Position numbers and translations under genes: made by a program
From: Zantedeschia hybrid cultivar
Taxonomy: Eukaryota; Streptophyta; Magnoliopsida; Alismatales; Araceae
Direction: 5' to 3'
Length of the DNA: 64,000 nucleotides
Assembly (NCBI GenBank): GCA_030544215.1
Contig: JARZZO010000008.1
Span: 32,589,614-32,653,613, forward strand
Shown: positions 1 through 11,841 of the stretch, one piece after another
How the letters are laid out: every line of letters starts with the position of its first letter
Numbering within the stretch: position 1 is the stretch's first letter
The notes under the pieces: generated by a model
Told to the model about the DNA's origin: nothing
Seen by the model: only the letters and a program-made list of their open reading frames with translations
The model's database searches: none

Positions 1-930
1 TTTTTTGAAAAAAATCATTTTTTACATGCAAATCGAGGTGTGTACCAAATTCTTTTTCCAAAAAAAATATACAGTCACCTCGGGTCCAACCTGAGCTCAT
101 TGGCTATACTATTTGATTTTTGATCGGATAATCTAAAAAAATTTAAAAAAATCATGAAAAAAATCCAGCACTGCTCTCCACTGGACGGGAAGCAGGCGTG
201 CCATCTGATCCAGTGCATTGGACGTCCCTATGTGGCGTGTCCTACATTGCGCCGGATAGTGCAGTAGGTATTACTCTAATTTTTAAGATCTATCAGAAGC
301 TACTGGTTAGGGTCAAGTGTTGGGCCTATACCTAGTGGAGTCATGGACTGGGCCCATTGATGTTGCAGGTTAACTGGAACAAAGCTTCTTTTTGGGCTTT
401 AACAAATCTAATGTTATCACAGGATCCCACTGGACTAACGCTAGGTCTGCCACTGCCTTGTTGTATGCATCTACACAGACTAAGGCTGAGTTAAAGGCAA
501 GGTCTTTTGAATAAAATTAAGTTTTAATCCTTAAGAATATAATTTAGTTATATAAAAGTCTCTCTAATCTAACTATTTATTTATAAACCTTCACAATCTC
601 CCTGAATTAGTATAAGCCCTTAGAATGTTATAAAAAAGTTCTTGAGAGTATCACAAAAAAATTTTGTAAGAAAGTTAAGATTGTGAGGACTTAATTGTAG
701 GTAGTTGATTAAGAAAAGTTATTTGTAATATCAAAAGTTTCAGAAAATTGATAATAGAAAAGCCAATAAAATAATTGTCCCGTGTTTTACATCCATGGCT
801 GAGTCCACCTGATGCCGTACAATTATAAGTAACCCTGATTGAAGATTCTAGTGGCCTTGTGTAATTAGCTTTTCCATTCAAGGTTTCGAAACCCCGCATG
901 GATCAGCCGAACTGTGTCCATTTTTGGCAG
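1..930. other. Unassigned AT-rich flank
   Basis: I see no convincing open frame, RNA gene or mobile element here. An open stretch around 424-515 could be a further upstream exon of the gene ending at 1320, but two frames stay open over parts of it, so I do not call it. Confidence 0.3.
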
Positions 931-1320
931 AACGTTCTCATTAATGAGGATTTGGCAACCCAGATTGGCTTTGGGCTGACTGATCTAGGTGCTGGTTGTG
1001 AGTATTTCTTCCCTGGTTCCACTACTTGAGATGTTAGAATCTCTCACACAATATATAATCAAGAACAATTTACTAAGCTTCTACTTTGAATAAGCTTTTG
1101 TTTAGAATGGTCTAAAAATTCCCATTTTACCTGGTTAATGCAGTTGTTTGGCAGATGGACTTTCCCCTTTTCTCTCATCCCCTTTTCCTGTTTTAGGTAT
1201 GCAGCTGATGCTTATGCCATATTTTGCTCTGGAAGATGGAAAGAGGTGGAACCCAAGGATCATAAGCTAGTTGATTATTGGAAGTTCCTCCTTGATACTT
1301 TCCATGGCGTTAAGTATTAA
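931..1320 (+). CDS. Two terminal exons of an unidentified plant gene
   Basis: The proposed exons are 931-997 and 1205-1320. The first follows an acceptor (TTTTTGGCAG) and ends at a good donor (GTGAGT at 998). Only one of its three frames is open, and it leaves one base over. The second exon is preceded by a long pyrimidine tract and joins in frame if the AG at 1203-1204 is used rather than the AG eight bases upstream. The result is a C-terminal segment of about 60 residues with a GFGLTDLGAG stretch and a tryptophan-rich end, stopping with TAA at 1318-1320. A possible poly(A) signal AATAAA lies at 1589-1594. I do not recognise the family. Upstream exons are outside the window or not detected. 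The splice-compatible frames are the evidence; function is unknown. Confidence 0.4.
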
Positions 1321-1987
1321 TACTATATGTTTGAAAGCTACTTGTCGATAACTTTGTAGGTTTAGCCGTTGGCTCATTTTATCAGCTGCTTAATTATGTA
1401 ATTAAGCTAATGTTTTTGTGTACAGATAACTCCACGAGCTGCTTATATAAACTTATACTTTTGGTGTACAAATGTTAATATTTTATCCGACCTATGGTAA
1501 TGAAATTTAGAAACACAGTTTGTTGGACTTTTTCGGCTCTGCTTTTTTTTTGTTAAATTTTTTTTTTCTGGCCCCTTTAATTATATGAAATAAATGGTTG
1601 CGCGTGGATGGATAATTCTATGCTCTATAAGCATGCACAGAAATTTCACTCTTCGTGGGGTTTATCTGAAGAATTAAGGTTAACAGACAATCTATGTATT
1701 ACGCATCTCCTATCCATGGATGACCTATTTATGTTTCATATGGTTGTCGGTTTATGAGTGTCCTTCAAGTCAATCCCATGACAATTTGTTATGTCCCACT
1801 CCATTTGAACTTTCATCTAAATCTATTCAGTATGTTTGCTTAATTAAATAATAATTAAAAATATGTTTAAATTTCTTCTTTCAATTGTTGGTAATCAGTT
1901 GGTTGATGGATAATCAATTCCTAAGCGATTATCCAATTTTGATTATAAGTTATTTAAGTAATAGATCAGTTTAGATTCAGTTTCATA
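1321..1987. other. Putative 3' UTR and AT-rich intergenic DNA
   Basis: No frame or element is recognisable. AATAAA at 1589-1594 may end the transcript of the upstream exons. The rest is AT-rich spacer. Confidence 0.3.
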
Positions 1988-2230
1988 ATTAAATCTTTGA
2001 GTCCTTTCACTATTATTAGCCTTTGGATCGATTAAGTCTCCTTTAATCAATTAAGTCTTCTATCTCTTCACCTAATCGATCTAGAAGTCTTTGAATTGAT
2101 TAAGTATCTCATATCAATGAGGTCTTCGAGTCCTTTTACTCAATCCATTATTTGCCTTGTATCCATTAAGTCTCTAGGTCGCTTCACTTAATCAACTATC
2201 TATCTTGCATCGATTAAGTCTCTGAACTTA
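1988..2230 (+). repeat. Degenerate tandem repeat with ATTAAGTCT core
   Basis: The block ATTAAGTCT/ATTAAATCT recurs about seven times, followed by variants of TCTTTGAGTCCTTTCACT and ATCGATTAAG. Spacing alternates between roughly 48 and 19 bp. Units are strongly diverged, which suggests an old minisatellite. Confidence 0.5.
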
Positions 2231-3054
2231 GACTAGGCCATTGAATTTCAACTAATTGAGCCATTTAATCAACTAACCCACCTATTATGTAGTGATTAAC
2301 TTGTTTCTCGTCTATTGGTGTGTTTTGTTGAACTTAATCGACTCACTTACTATTTAAGAGATTAATGTGTGCTTTCCTAATTGATGTCCTCGGAACTAAG
2401 TTGCTATATTTAATCGATTATAAAGCTTTTGACTACTTCTTTGTGTCTTTTGCTTCTACAAGATTGTACCTACGCATTTAGATCCCAATTAGAACTCAAC
2501 TTTAGGAGAGAGGAAAAGATTGATTAGAAGGGAGCCTAATTTATAAAGTTTTGAAATCTCAAGATTTGATTAAAGAAATCTATTGAGATTTGCCAGATTG
2601 TGTTTCCAATTTGGATCAATCCAAGTCTATTTCATCCTAAAACAAGTTCTTATTTATGGGAAGTATGGGTAATGTATGTGTGAATTTTCTACTAGAATTC
2701 TAGTGAAAGGATCATAAGGGAGGAGGGAGAATGCAACGGAAACAACATACAAAAATTACTCCTCATCGCTCTGATGTAAATGTGGCAATACATTTGGAAT
2801 AAAAGGTGTGATTTCTCACTTTCTTGTGATAGCACAATCGCAAGGTGCAGGGTTGTACGTAGAGATAGAGTGAGGCACACCAGTGTATACCATCTAGATG
2901 TATCTCCACTAGTTCATCACTATCAAAATACTCTCCAAAAGTCTCTAGTGAATGAAACACCTTGTCTTATTCTTCTTCTCCCTTCTTACTGGCTTGAAGG
3001 TGGGAGAGAGGCCAGATGTGAGAGCCGGCGAAAAGGGGCTACCCAGAGGAGAGA
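2231..3054. other. Unassigned, possibly decayed LTR material
   Basis: No gene is seen. From about 2700 the order (ATGCAACGGAAAC, later the GA-rich tract, later a TATATATAG block near 3140) weakly resembles the minus-strand Copia LTRs at 50386 and 58277. This stretch may therefore be a further, more diverged copy. The match is too weak to assert. Confidence 0.25.
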
Positions 3055-3094
3055 GGGGGGGGGGGGGGGGGGGGAGAGAGAGAGAGAGAGAGAG
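3055..3094 (+). repeat. G20(AG)10 simple repeat
   Basis: A run of about 20 G is followed directly by about ten AG dinucleotides. The run length is likely unreliable in the assembly. Confidence 0.9.
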
Positions 3095-3189
3095 GGACGA
3101 ACACTAGGATTAGCTTGATATCCTAGGGCTCCCATCTCCATTATATATAGACTATAAAGATCACACGAGGAGATGCATTTTAAAACTAT

Positions 3190-4100
3190 AATCAACATAT
3201 AATCAGCAGAAACAAAAAAATCTTGTGTGTTTTCGATCCATTTCTGAAAATTAGATGAAGAAAAGATCGAATGTTCACTTTGCGTAGAGTCAAATTCGAG
3301 ACTGAAACCTTATTCCGTTTGAGCGATGCCACTAGCCGCGCAGTGGTCGGCCTCCAGCAATATCCACACAGTTCTTCGGTTGAGGGATTATCCTTGCTTC
3401 TACTCCAAAGTGATTCACCTAATCCCTCGCCCTTCTTCACGTCACAGGTGCCCGTGACATGCGAGTGGTGCCTCAATCCTTGGGAGAGCAGAGGATGAAA
3501 AGAGAAAGAAGGGGGTGCCCCCTCCCCTAAGGGGTCGGCCAGAGAAGACGAAGAGGAGGGGGATGGCCAGACAGCTGGAAAACCCTAGAACTTGGCCCAA
3601 GTTTCCCTCCTATCATATATTTATATTAATTCTCAATGGCTTTTCACAAAAGTCCTTGAATTAATATAAATTACATCTCAATATCCATTAACAGGCACAA
3701 GTGCCAGCCTCTAGCACTATCCATACAATTTTTTGGTTGAGAGATAGTCATCGCTTCTACTCCAAAGAAAATCACGTGATCCCTCATCCTTCTTCTAGTC
3801 ACAGATACCTGCAGCATGCAAGCAGTGCCATGATCCACGTGAGAGCGGAGGAGGAAGAGAGAGAGAAGGGGGGTGCCCCTCTCCTAGGGGGCCGGCCAGT
3901 GAAGAGGAAGAGAAGGGGGATGGCCAGAGAGCTGGGAAATCGTAGAGCTTGACCTAAGGTTCCCTCCTGTTATATATTTATATTAATTTGGAATAACTTT
4001 TCATAAAAGTCCCTAAACTAATACAAATTCTCACTTAATATCTATCAACTGAGAACCGTCTACGTATGACCCTCTAGGCCCCAGTGCCAGTTCAATTTCA
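3190..4100 (-). mobile_element. Decayed Copia LTR fragment (distal part)
   Basis: Read on the minus strand, this stretch follows the 3' half of the Copia LTR at 17626-19207. It has the block around TTTTATGAAAAGTCGC with TTAATATA next to it, a GGGCCAAG block, a CT-rich block, then GGAGGTCGG-like sequence followed by GCTAGTGGCATCGC and the CGAAACGGATC region. A segment of about 330 bp is present twice in tandem (about 3330-3680 and 3695-4020), each copy with the GGGGGTGCCCC and GGGGGATGGCCAGA blocks. The rest of this LTR probably lies at 7486-7905, on the far side of the LINE. The boundary near 3190 is approximate. Confidence 0.6.
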
Positions 4101-4109
4101 AACCCAATA

Positions 4110-4786
4110 AGTCTAGTAATCCCTTACTAACTAAAAATAATTAATTTAATATCTCATAATCAATTTGGTTCATGTCTAGTAGGTCTACTAAGGAAGTTAT
4201 TTCCTATTGAGATAATTGATGATAAAATATAGAAAGATGAGGAAAGATTTATACATGATTTTTATTGATTTAGAGAAAATCTAATCGTGTACTTAGAGAG
4301 CTAATTTTTTGGACTTTAAAGAAGAAGGGAGTATCTAAAGGATATGTTCATGTGATTAGAGATATATATGTGAGGGCTTCTACAAGCGTGAGGACTATTG
4401 CTAGAGAGACCTTAGAGTTCTCTGTTACTATGAGATTACATCAAGGGTTAGCATTAGGTCCTAATCTTTTTACTTTAGTTATCACTAAACACTCGCATGG
4501 TGACATCCCTTGGTGCATGTTATTTGTAGATGATATTGTTCTAGTAGATGGGATATTAAGAGTTTGATAAATTAGAACAATGGAGATCCTCTTTGGAATG
4601 TAAAGACTTTAGGATTAGTCGAACTAAGACAAAATATATAAAATATAATTCCAATAATAGCGAGGTTGACCAGGCAGATTTAGTCACTATCGGGGGTCTA
4701 TTCCTAAAAGTAACAACTTTCGTTATTTAGGATTTATTATTCAAGATAATAGAGAAATCCAGGAAGATTCACTCACAGAGTCAAGG
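4110..4786 (+). mobile_element. RTE-type LINE, reverse transcriptase part
   Basis: Across several frame breaks this encodes the order of motifs of plant RTE-clade non-LTR reverse transcriptase: an NQFGFM-like start near 4145, FIDLEK near 4265, an LHQG block near 4435 and the catalytic box FVDD near 4522, then an LEQW-like block and the SRTK segment near 4615. It is inactivated by stops and indels. It is cut by the solo LTR at 4787, and the remaining 3' part resumes at 6945. The LINE itself appears to sit inside a minus-strand Copia LTR. The left edge is uncertain because LINEs are 5'-truncated. Confidence 0.8.
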
Positions 4787-6939
4787 TGTAAGGACTGAGG
4801 TTTCGGATCTAGTTATTGGGTCGGTTTTGGTGTCGGACCCCTTGGTTTGGGTCCTTGTGGGCCTGGGGCATGGGCTATCAAGTTCGACATAATTTTAAAT
4901 AGCTTCAGCTTATGGGGAAGCCATTTAGGAACCATACGGGGGTGCCACGTGGGCGGGCGTTGGGACGTGAGTGTACAGCTCTGATCTTATCGTCTGAATG
5001 GTGTCTTACATGGCCAACGCCATTTAGAGATCTGCTAGTGTACAACCCCATCATGTCATCTGAGAATGACCTGATTTAGCATATTTCGGTTTGACGTCCC
5101 AGGACTACTCTCCTTTCTCTCATTCTCTCCTTTCCTCTCTCTCTCCTCCCTCTCTTTGAACCCCTCTGATTCCCTTCCTACTTCTCTCCCCTTCCTTTTC
5201 CCATTCTTCCTCTTCCATCACTCCAATATCCTCCCACCTCTCACCACCACCACCACCATCTCCTCCGCAACACTTTGCTCGCTGGACAGCAGCCGACGTC
5301 CTGAAGGAGGGACGATGTCTACAGTGGTACCAGTGGCGGCTTACGGTATAGCGGATCGGCGGTAAGGAGTTAGGAGGAGTTCAAGTAAACGGTAGGGTAA
5401 CGATCCTTACACGTGATTTGTTTGATTTAAACTATGATTTCCCGCTTTGGAGCATGTTTTGGAGATGTGAGGCTTTGGGGTAAAATGAGCATGTTTAGGG
5501 GGTTTTGATGGAAATGCTTGTTTTTATGAAATGGGGATTGGTGTGTTTTCATTATGGTTATTTGGATTTTCCCTACCTTTTCTATTTTCGGCATTTTGAG
5601 GCGATTTGGGGAGGAAATCTCATGTTGTGGCTCGGGGGAGGCCAGAGGGAAATCCTATTTCAGGCGCTAAATGGTGTCGGGCAAGGATGATGCGATTTGC
5701 AAATCGTGTCGTCTATGAGTGACGTGATTTAGGCCCAGGTACTAGAGGGCAGTTTGGTTTTCAAGCGTTAAATGGCGTCGCGACCAAGTGGCGCCATTTA
5801 AATGGTGTCGACCATGGTCAACGCGATTTAGGCCCATGTCCCTCATCTCCTGAGGCCAGTTTCTGTGGGAACTAGTTTTAGGGCTTTGAATGACGTTGGC
5901 CATAGGCAACGCAATTCAAGTCGGAGCCCCATAATTCATGAAATTAACATATGTGTATATTGTTAGATAATACTGTTAAAAGAATGCTTGAAATCATACA
6001 TTAGGGGCGGAGACTTTCAGGTGATCGGAATCGCATTGTGTTGTGTTTATGTGATCGTTGACCTAGAGTGGCAGTTGTTAGCGCTTTACACCCTGTGTCG
6101 GTGTAGGAGTGACACAATGTCGGTGTGGAAGTGACAAGGTGACGCCTAGTAGGCGAAGGTCACCTAGTGTACCTCGGGATAATAACTAGTACTGGTATGG
6201 GAGTGGTACACTTCGAAGTGTCACTTGTGGCTGGGAGGAGGCAAAACTACCTAGAGTTAGACAGGCCGAAGTAGTCAGCGCACTATCCGAGGGGTTGCTA
6301 TTCCATCCCAACGGGTCGATATTTTCCGTGTTCGGCTGTGTAGTTTGTATGTTTAGCCAGAACGTTGGTTGTGAACGGCCGTGTTGAGTTGAGTTGTTTT
6401 AGAACTGTGCCTATTACATTTATAAATACATTTATTTCATATCTCGCCGTTGTGGCTGCAGTTTTTCTACGTTATTTATGCTTATCTGCCTATGTCCTCG
6501 TGTTGTTGTGATTATGGGTGCGTGTATGGGAGGTGGGGATTGAAGGATCCCTACTAAGTCCATTCTAGTGTGACTCACTCCTGCAATTTTCAGGTGAGGG
6601 TTCTCAGCAGGTATAGCGTTGTAGGGTTCGTCTCGAGTTGCGCACCAGAAGCCACTGTCCCAGGTCATGCCCCGTCGTAGTTGTACTTTCCTTTTTAAGG
6701 TATGTATGCATAATTATTCTCTTTTCAGTTGGAGTATGTAATTATTTGCTGAGTCAGTTGAATTGTAATAATTTTTAATTCCTGCAACTTCCTTACAATT
6801 CGATGTTATGTAGATTGTTTAGCTTAGTTTATCATTTATTTTCCATACTTATTTGAGATCTTAGTTTGGTTCCTAATTTTAATGATTCGATACGTATTTA
6901 GTAATCGGATCCCTGATTATAGAGTAACAGGTTGTTACA
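4787..6939 (+). mobile_element. Solo LTR, gypsy chromovirus-type family (subfamily A)
   Basis: It begins TGTAAGGACTGAGG and ends GGTTGTTACA. It is flanked by a perfect 5-bp target duplication CAAGG (4782-4786 and 6940-6944) inside a LINE. It shares start, end, pyrimidine tract (5100-5230), GGCGTC/GACGC inverted repeats and the GATCCCTACT-like block near 6546 with the complete LTRs at 37325 and 41639. No internal region is present, so it is a recombination-derived solo LTR of 2153 bp. An inverted repeat lies at 5885-5920. I see no coding capacity. Confidence 0.92.
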
Positions 6940-6944
6940 CAAGG

Positions 6945-7485
6945 TGCGTTGGATGAAGTGGAGAAGTACATCTTGAGTCCTTTCTGATCATCCAGTCCCC
7001 TTAAAACTCAAAAGTAAGTTTGATAGGATAGTTGTAAGACATACTATGTCATATGGTTCCTAGTGTTGAATTGTGAGAAAGGTTCATGTGCTAAAATTGT
7101 GTATTGTTGAGATGTGGATGTTGATATGGATGAGGGGTAGAATTAAAACATATAAAATCAAGAATGAATATATACACAAGGATTTAGAGGTAGCTCCCAT
7201 TGGCATTACTTAGAGAGAATAGATTACTATAGTTTTGTCATGTACATCATCGACCAAGTTCAGTACTAGTTAAGTGGTATGATAGAACTAGAATGGAGGA
7301 GAGTAGAAGACATTGAGGAAGACCTAAGATGAGGTGGTTGGATGTAGTTAGAAAAGACTTGTGCTACGTGTTACTTCTAATTTGCTGGTGGATAGATTAA
7401 GATGGGGAGATAGGATTCATGTAGCCGACCCAATTAGTTGGGATAAGTCTTTAATGATGATCCTGATGGTGATGATGATGATTAA
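6945..7485 (+). mobile_element. RTE-type LINE, 3' part
   Basis: This continues the LINE broken at 4787. In broken frames it carries the conserved C-terminal RTE order: a GWMKWR-like start, a block around LKLK, an MRMLRWM-like block near 7110, APIG near 7190, a GRPK-like block near 7320, and the terminal VADP near 7420. It ends in a GAT/GATGAT-rich tail (about 7455-7482), as RTE elements end in short trinucleotide-type repeats. It is a pseudogene. Confidence 0.8.
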
Positions 7486-7905
7486 ATTATTACTTAACTG
7501 ATTTATCATCTCCTAATAATCGATCGGGCTTTCGATCAAGTTAGATGTGAAGCAACACTGCATGATCTTAAAAGTCAATGGGGTTCAACAACTTGCTTAA
7601 GGAACCATTCCGTCATCTGTTACTACGTGGCTATAATCTTTCATCTATACCAATGCTCCTGAGTGAACCTAGGACACGATTAACTGTTAGATACTAATTG
7701 GTCTTTTCACTTGGATTAGATGCTCTAATAAAATATCAGAAAACACCTTTTTTGATACAATGTTTGCCTTGGTCAGGGACTGTTGAGCATCATTCCTATA
7801 GCATTCTCTATCTAATTACTGAGTGCAAATGATCCCATATTGATGACTAATCACCTTCGAAGGTATTCCACTAGGTACCGAAAGTCGCAAGAGCTAGTAG
7901 TAGTT
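7486..7905 (-). mobile_element. Decayed Copia LTR fragment (proximal part)
   Basis: On the minus strand this matches the middle of the Copia LTR at 17626-19207. The TTGATCG block, GATCATGC followed by GTGTTGC, CTGAACCCCATT, the ATCAGAAAA block, and CTTCGAAGGTGATT occur in the expected order. It completes the LTR interrupted by the LINE. The sequence fades out before the next insertion at 7945. Confidence 0.6.
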
Positions 7906-7944
7906 TAGGCTGTGTGCGTATAATTATACTAACAAAAGAAAATA

Positions 7945-10416
7945 TGTAACGACCCGCCACCCTATAATCGGGGACTCGATTACTAAATAGGTATCGGATC
8001 ATTAACTACGGGTTCATACCCGGATCTCAAATAACACGTCTGGAGAAGTAAGCGTTAAACATGGCTAAATATAACAATCTCACGGACCTCAGGGAAAGTA
8101 CAAGTGTGCAGGAAGTAAAATAATAATGTTCGTCCACAGTCCAACAATAATTACATGGTCCAAAGAATTAAATAAGTACAGACAAAAGAAAAGTACAACA
8201 ATATCGGGGCATACCCCGGAACTGGGATAGATACTGGCCTGAACACCAAGGAGAACACCACACGCCAACACTCGCTGAGAAGTCCACACCTAAAACCACA
8301 GGGAGTGAGCCACACCAAAATTGGGCTCAATAGGGATCACCCAATCCCCGCCTCCCACACACGCACCCACAATTACAACAATACAAGATGTAGGCAATTT
8401 AAGTAAAGCAGTAAACACAGCTCCCAAAGATTCCCAAATTCCGATATGAAACATATGCATTCGCAATGCAATAGGCACAGTTCTAAGCAATTCAAGCAAC
8501 CTAACTCAACACCGCAGTTCGTAACCAAAGGTCCGGTTAAAGACACAAACCACACTGCCGAACACGTACAAACGGCACCTCACAACACCACCAACACCCA
8601 CGCCTGTCCATCCCTACGATGTTTCGTACACGGTAGGGTGAGGCAGTGAGTCAAACTAGGACTAACTGGGACTAGTGAATCACCACTACCCAGTCAGGTG
8701 TGCACACAAGCAGTCTAGACCACTGTCCTATCGATCGGACTTCCCTCAACGCCTAGCCTAAGCGCTTCACGAGCGCCCTGGGGACCGGCGAAACCTCCCT
8801 CAAGCCGAAGCTATAGGGACTACCCGTAACCCTAACCTCCCAGGTCACATCAAGCCAAAGGGCGAAGGGTACCACTCGTAACCTCGATATCTCAGGTTAC
8901 ATCAGGCCCAGTGGCGAAAGGGTAAACTCTAACAACACCAAATCCGACTCCACAGTAAGAAACACGCCGAAAACTGCCATGACAAACTAGGAAAGCACCG
9001 ACCCGCTGGGAAAGAACAGTAACCCCTCGGATAGCACACTGGCTACTCCGGCCTGTCTGGCTCAGGTAGTTCTGCCTTTACCCAGATACAAGTTAAACAC
9101 TAACATGTACCCCTCCCACACCAGTACGGCATCAATGCCACACAGACACCGTGTCCCTCCCACACCGACACAAGGTGTCAAACGCAAACCACAATTGTTC
9201 TAAGTCCACAATAGCATAAACATACACACGCACAGTGTGATTCCGATCATACAGAAATCCCCGTCCCCAATGTGTGATTTTTAAGCATGCATTTAGCCAA
9301 ATTAACTAACAATGTATGCACATATAAATTTCATGTATTAATGGGGTTCTGGCTTAAATGGCGTCGCCCATGGCCGTCACCATTTCAAAAGGCGTCGCCA
9401 TAGACCTACGCCATTCAAAACTGAACTATTTCCCACAGAAACTAGCCTTGGGACAAATCTGGCCTAAATGGTGTCGCCCGTGCCAGTCACCATTTCAAAT
9501 GGCGTCGCCCTATCCCAACGCCATTTAGAGCCCAAAATCTGGTTTCTTGTAACCCCTCCCGAGCCACAAAACAAGGTTTCCTCCCTCCCCCAAAATACCC
9601 AAAAATAAAGAATGAAGGGGAGAATCCAAATTACCACTTAAAACACACAAATCCTCATTTCACAAAAATGCCTATTTTCATAAAACCTCCTTAGAATATG
9701 CTTTTCTACCTAAAAACCTCCATGCACAATACATGCTTTAAAGCGGGGGAAAACATGATTTTAAACAAATACAACAAAGATCGTCCCCCTACCAGTCACT
9801 TGAACTCTTCCTAGCTCTATGCCGCCGAACCGCCGCACTGCAAATCGCCACCGGTACCGCTGTGGACGCCGTCACTCCGCCGGGACATCGGCTGCCGTCC
9901 GGAGAATGAAGTGCCGCAGTAGAGATGGCGGTGGTAGTGGTGAGAGGTAGAGAGGTGTTGGAGTGGTGCAAGAGGAAGAAGAGTAAGGGGAAAGGAAAGG
10001 GGAAATGGAGGGGATCGGAGAGAGGGAAGAGAGAGAATGAGAAGGAGAGAATGAGAGAAAGGAGGGAAGGCTCGGGGCGTCAAACCGAAACAGATGAAAT
10101 CGTGTTGTCCTCAATAGATGCCATTCAGGCGATAGGACGGGGTCGTACTTTGGCAAGAATGTCTGAATCACGTCGTTCATACAAGATGCCATTCAGACGA
10201 AACGACCGGGGCCATACACACGTGCCCCAACGCCTGCCCACGCGGCACAACATCAATCTATCTAAATGGCATCCCTACAGCCCGACGCCATTCTAAATGG
10301 CATCGTGCACCGCAGACGTCATTTAGAAGGCACGCTCCAGACCCATTGGGGCCCAAACAAAGGGGTTCGGCTCCGAAATCGAACCGATAACTGCACCCGA
10401 AACCTCAGTCCCTACA
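7945..10416 (-). mobile_element. Solo LTR, same chromovirus-type family, inverted
   Basis: On the plus strand it starts TGTAACGACCCGCCA and ends CTCAGTCCCTACA, the reverse complement of the family ends. The target duplication AAATA is perfect (7940-7944 and 10417-10421). The inverted-repeat units appear at about 9355-9530 and 10110-10325, and the pyrimidine tract is purine-rich here (9925-10075). Small P/S-rich or R/E-rich frames over that tract are low-complexity shadows. Length is 2472 bp. Confidence 0.92.
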
Positions 10417-10421
10417 AAATA

Positions 10422-11570
10422 AGAATAGGAGATTCTCAAAAATGAAATCCATCTGTCAGTAACCAATATGCGTGCACCTGTATCCATCCGTCTGTGTACT
10501 CTTCACCACCTACCCCATTCTATAACTTTATCCCTCCCCACATCTCACCTTATTTTTGTTTCTTAATTTTATTGACTTAGTTCCCCTTCCATCAAAATTT
10601 GCCTCTCTATTTATGTTTGTACACCTTTCTCTCCCCTGCATTCTCATTTTTTTCCCTTTCATGTCGCAACCCCCTCCCCCCCCAACCCACCACTAGCACA
10701 ACTACCCACCTAGCTCAACAGGCACGATATATGAGTGCTCATTGCCTTTATGAGTGCTTGTTGCCTCATAATCTAAATCAAGGACTATGCTTAGTATATA
10801 TAATAAATAATATGATCTTTTTTTTTTTCTTTGATGTTTCTTATTGACCAAGACATTACTGTAGCTTTAGAATTTAACTTTCTAGTTCTTGCAGGCTTTA
10901 ATTTCTTTTGAAAATCCCTTAAAACCAAAATTATTATGACTAGAATTCCATTGTTGTATCTAGTAAAATCTCCTTAAGGACGTGAAAATCATCAAAATTC
11001 TCTTAACTTGTTAGTTTTTAGCCCCTTGAAAGGATGCTATAATGAGTTGCTATCTATTATCAGTTTTTTTTCAATACAAGATGATGATTAGACACGTGGA
11101 ATCTTAATTTGTTGCTATTCTAGGAGGTTGTCAGACAAGCATGGCAATGTGGAGGTGAAATGTGTATTCCAGTGAAGTTGCATAATCTGTAGTATTGAAT
11201 GACAAGGGATATAGTTTTGGCAATATTTGGAATCAAGCATGATATTCAAAATATCTTTTAGAAAGAACATTTTTGTTAAGGAATTTTTTTGTTTTCTCAT
11301 ATTGGCTCTCTGGCAATCAAGCAATAATAGTTTAGGCTGTAGGTATTATCTGGTCACATAATCAGGCACGTATTATCTGTGTTGTTAAATATGAGTTTGT
11401 GTTTAAAATCCTTGATGAAAGTAGTAGTTTGGGTCGTAGATATTCACACCTTATATATGATAGCCTATTTCATCTATATAATGACTTTTTCTTCTTCCAA
11501 ATTTGAATTGTTTTAATTAATATAGTTACTCATGAGCCTAACACTATTTATTGTTATTCTAGAAGACAAA
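10422..11570. other. Unassigned region between insertions
   Basis: No gene or element is recognised. It contains a T-run near 10817-10828. The phrase TAGTTTAGGCTGT occurs at about 7907 and 11328, which hints at a diverged dispersed repeat. The part from about 11570 may belong to the Transposase_24 remnant downstream. Confidence 0.3.
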
Positions 11571-11841
11571 AAAAGCATTCATCAAATGTGGTGTGAAGCA
11601 CAGGACAGCTAGCCATTTGATCTTTTGGTATGATTTACTGAAGATAATAGCTTCTATGTGATTGATTCTTTTTGTTTTATCTCTTGTGATTTGTTTTACA
11701 TATCATTACTTGGTTACCTTAAAGTAATTTTTTAAAATTTTTTATAGATAATATACGAAATAACGGGGTGGAGATTGATGCTTAGAGCTCAAGGAAATTG
11801 GCATCCATTTCCAATATTTGGACATGCAAGTCCACACCTTT

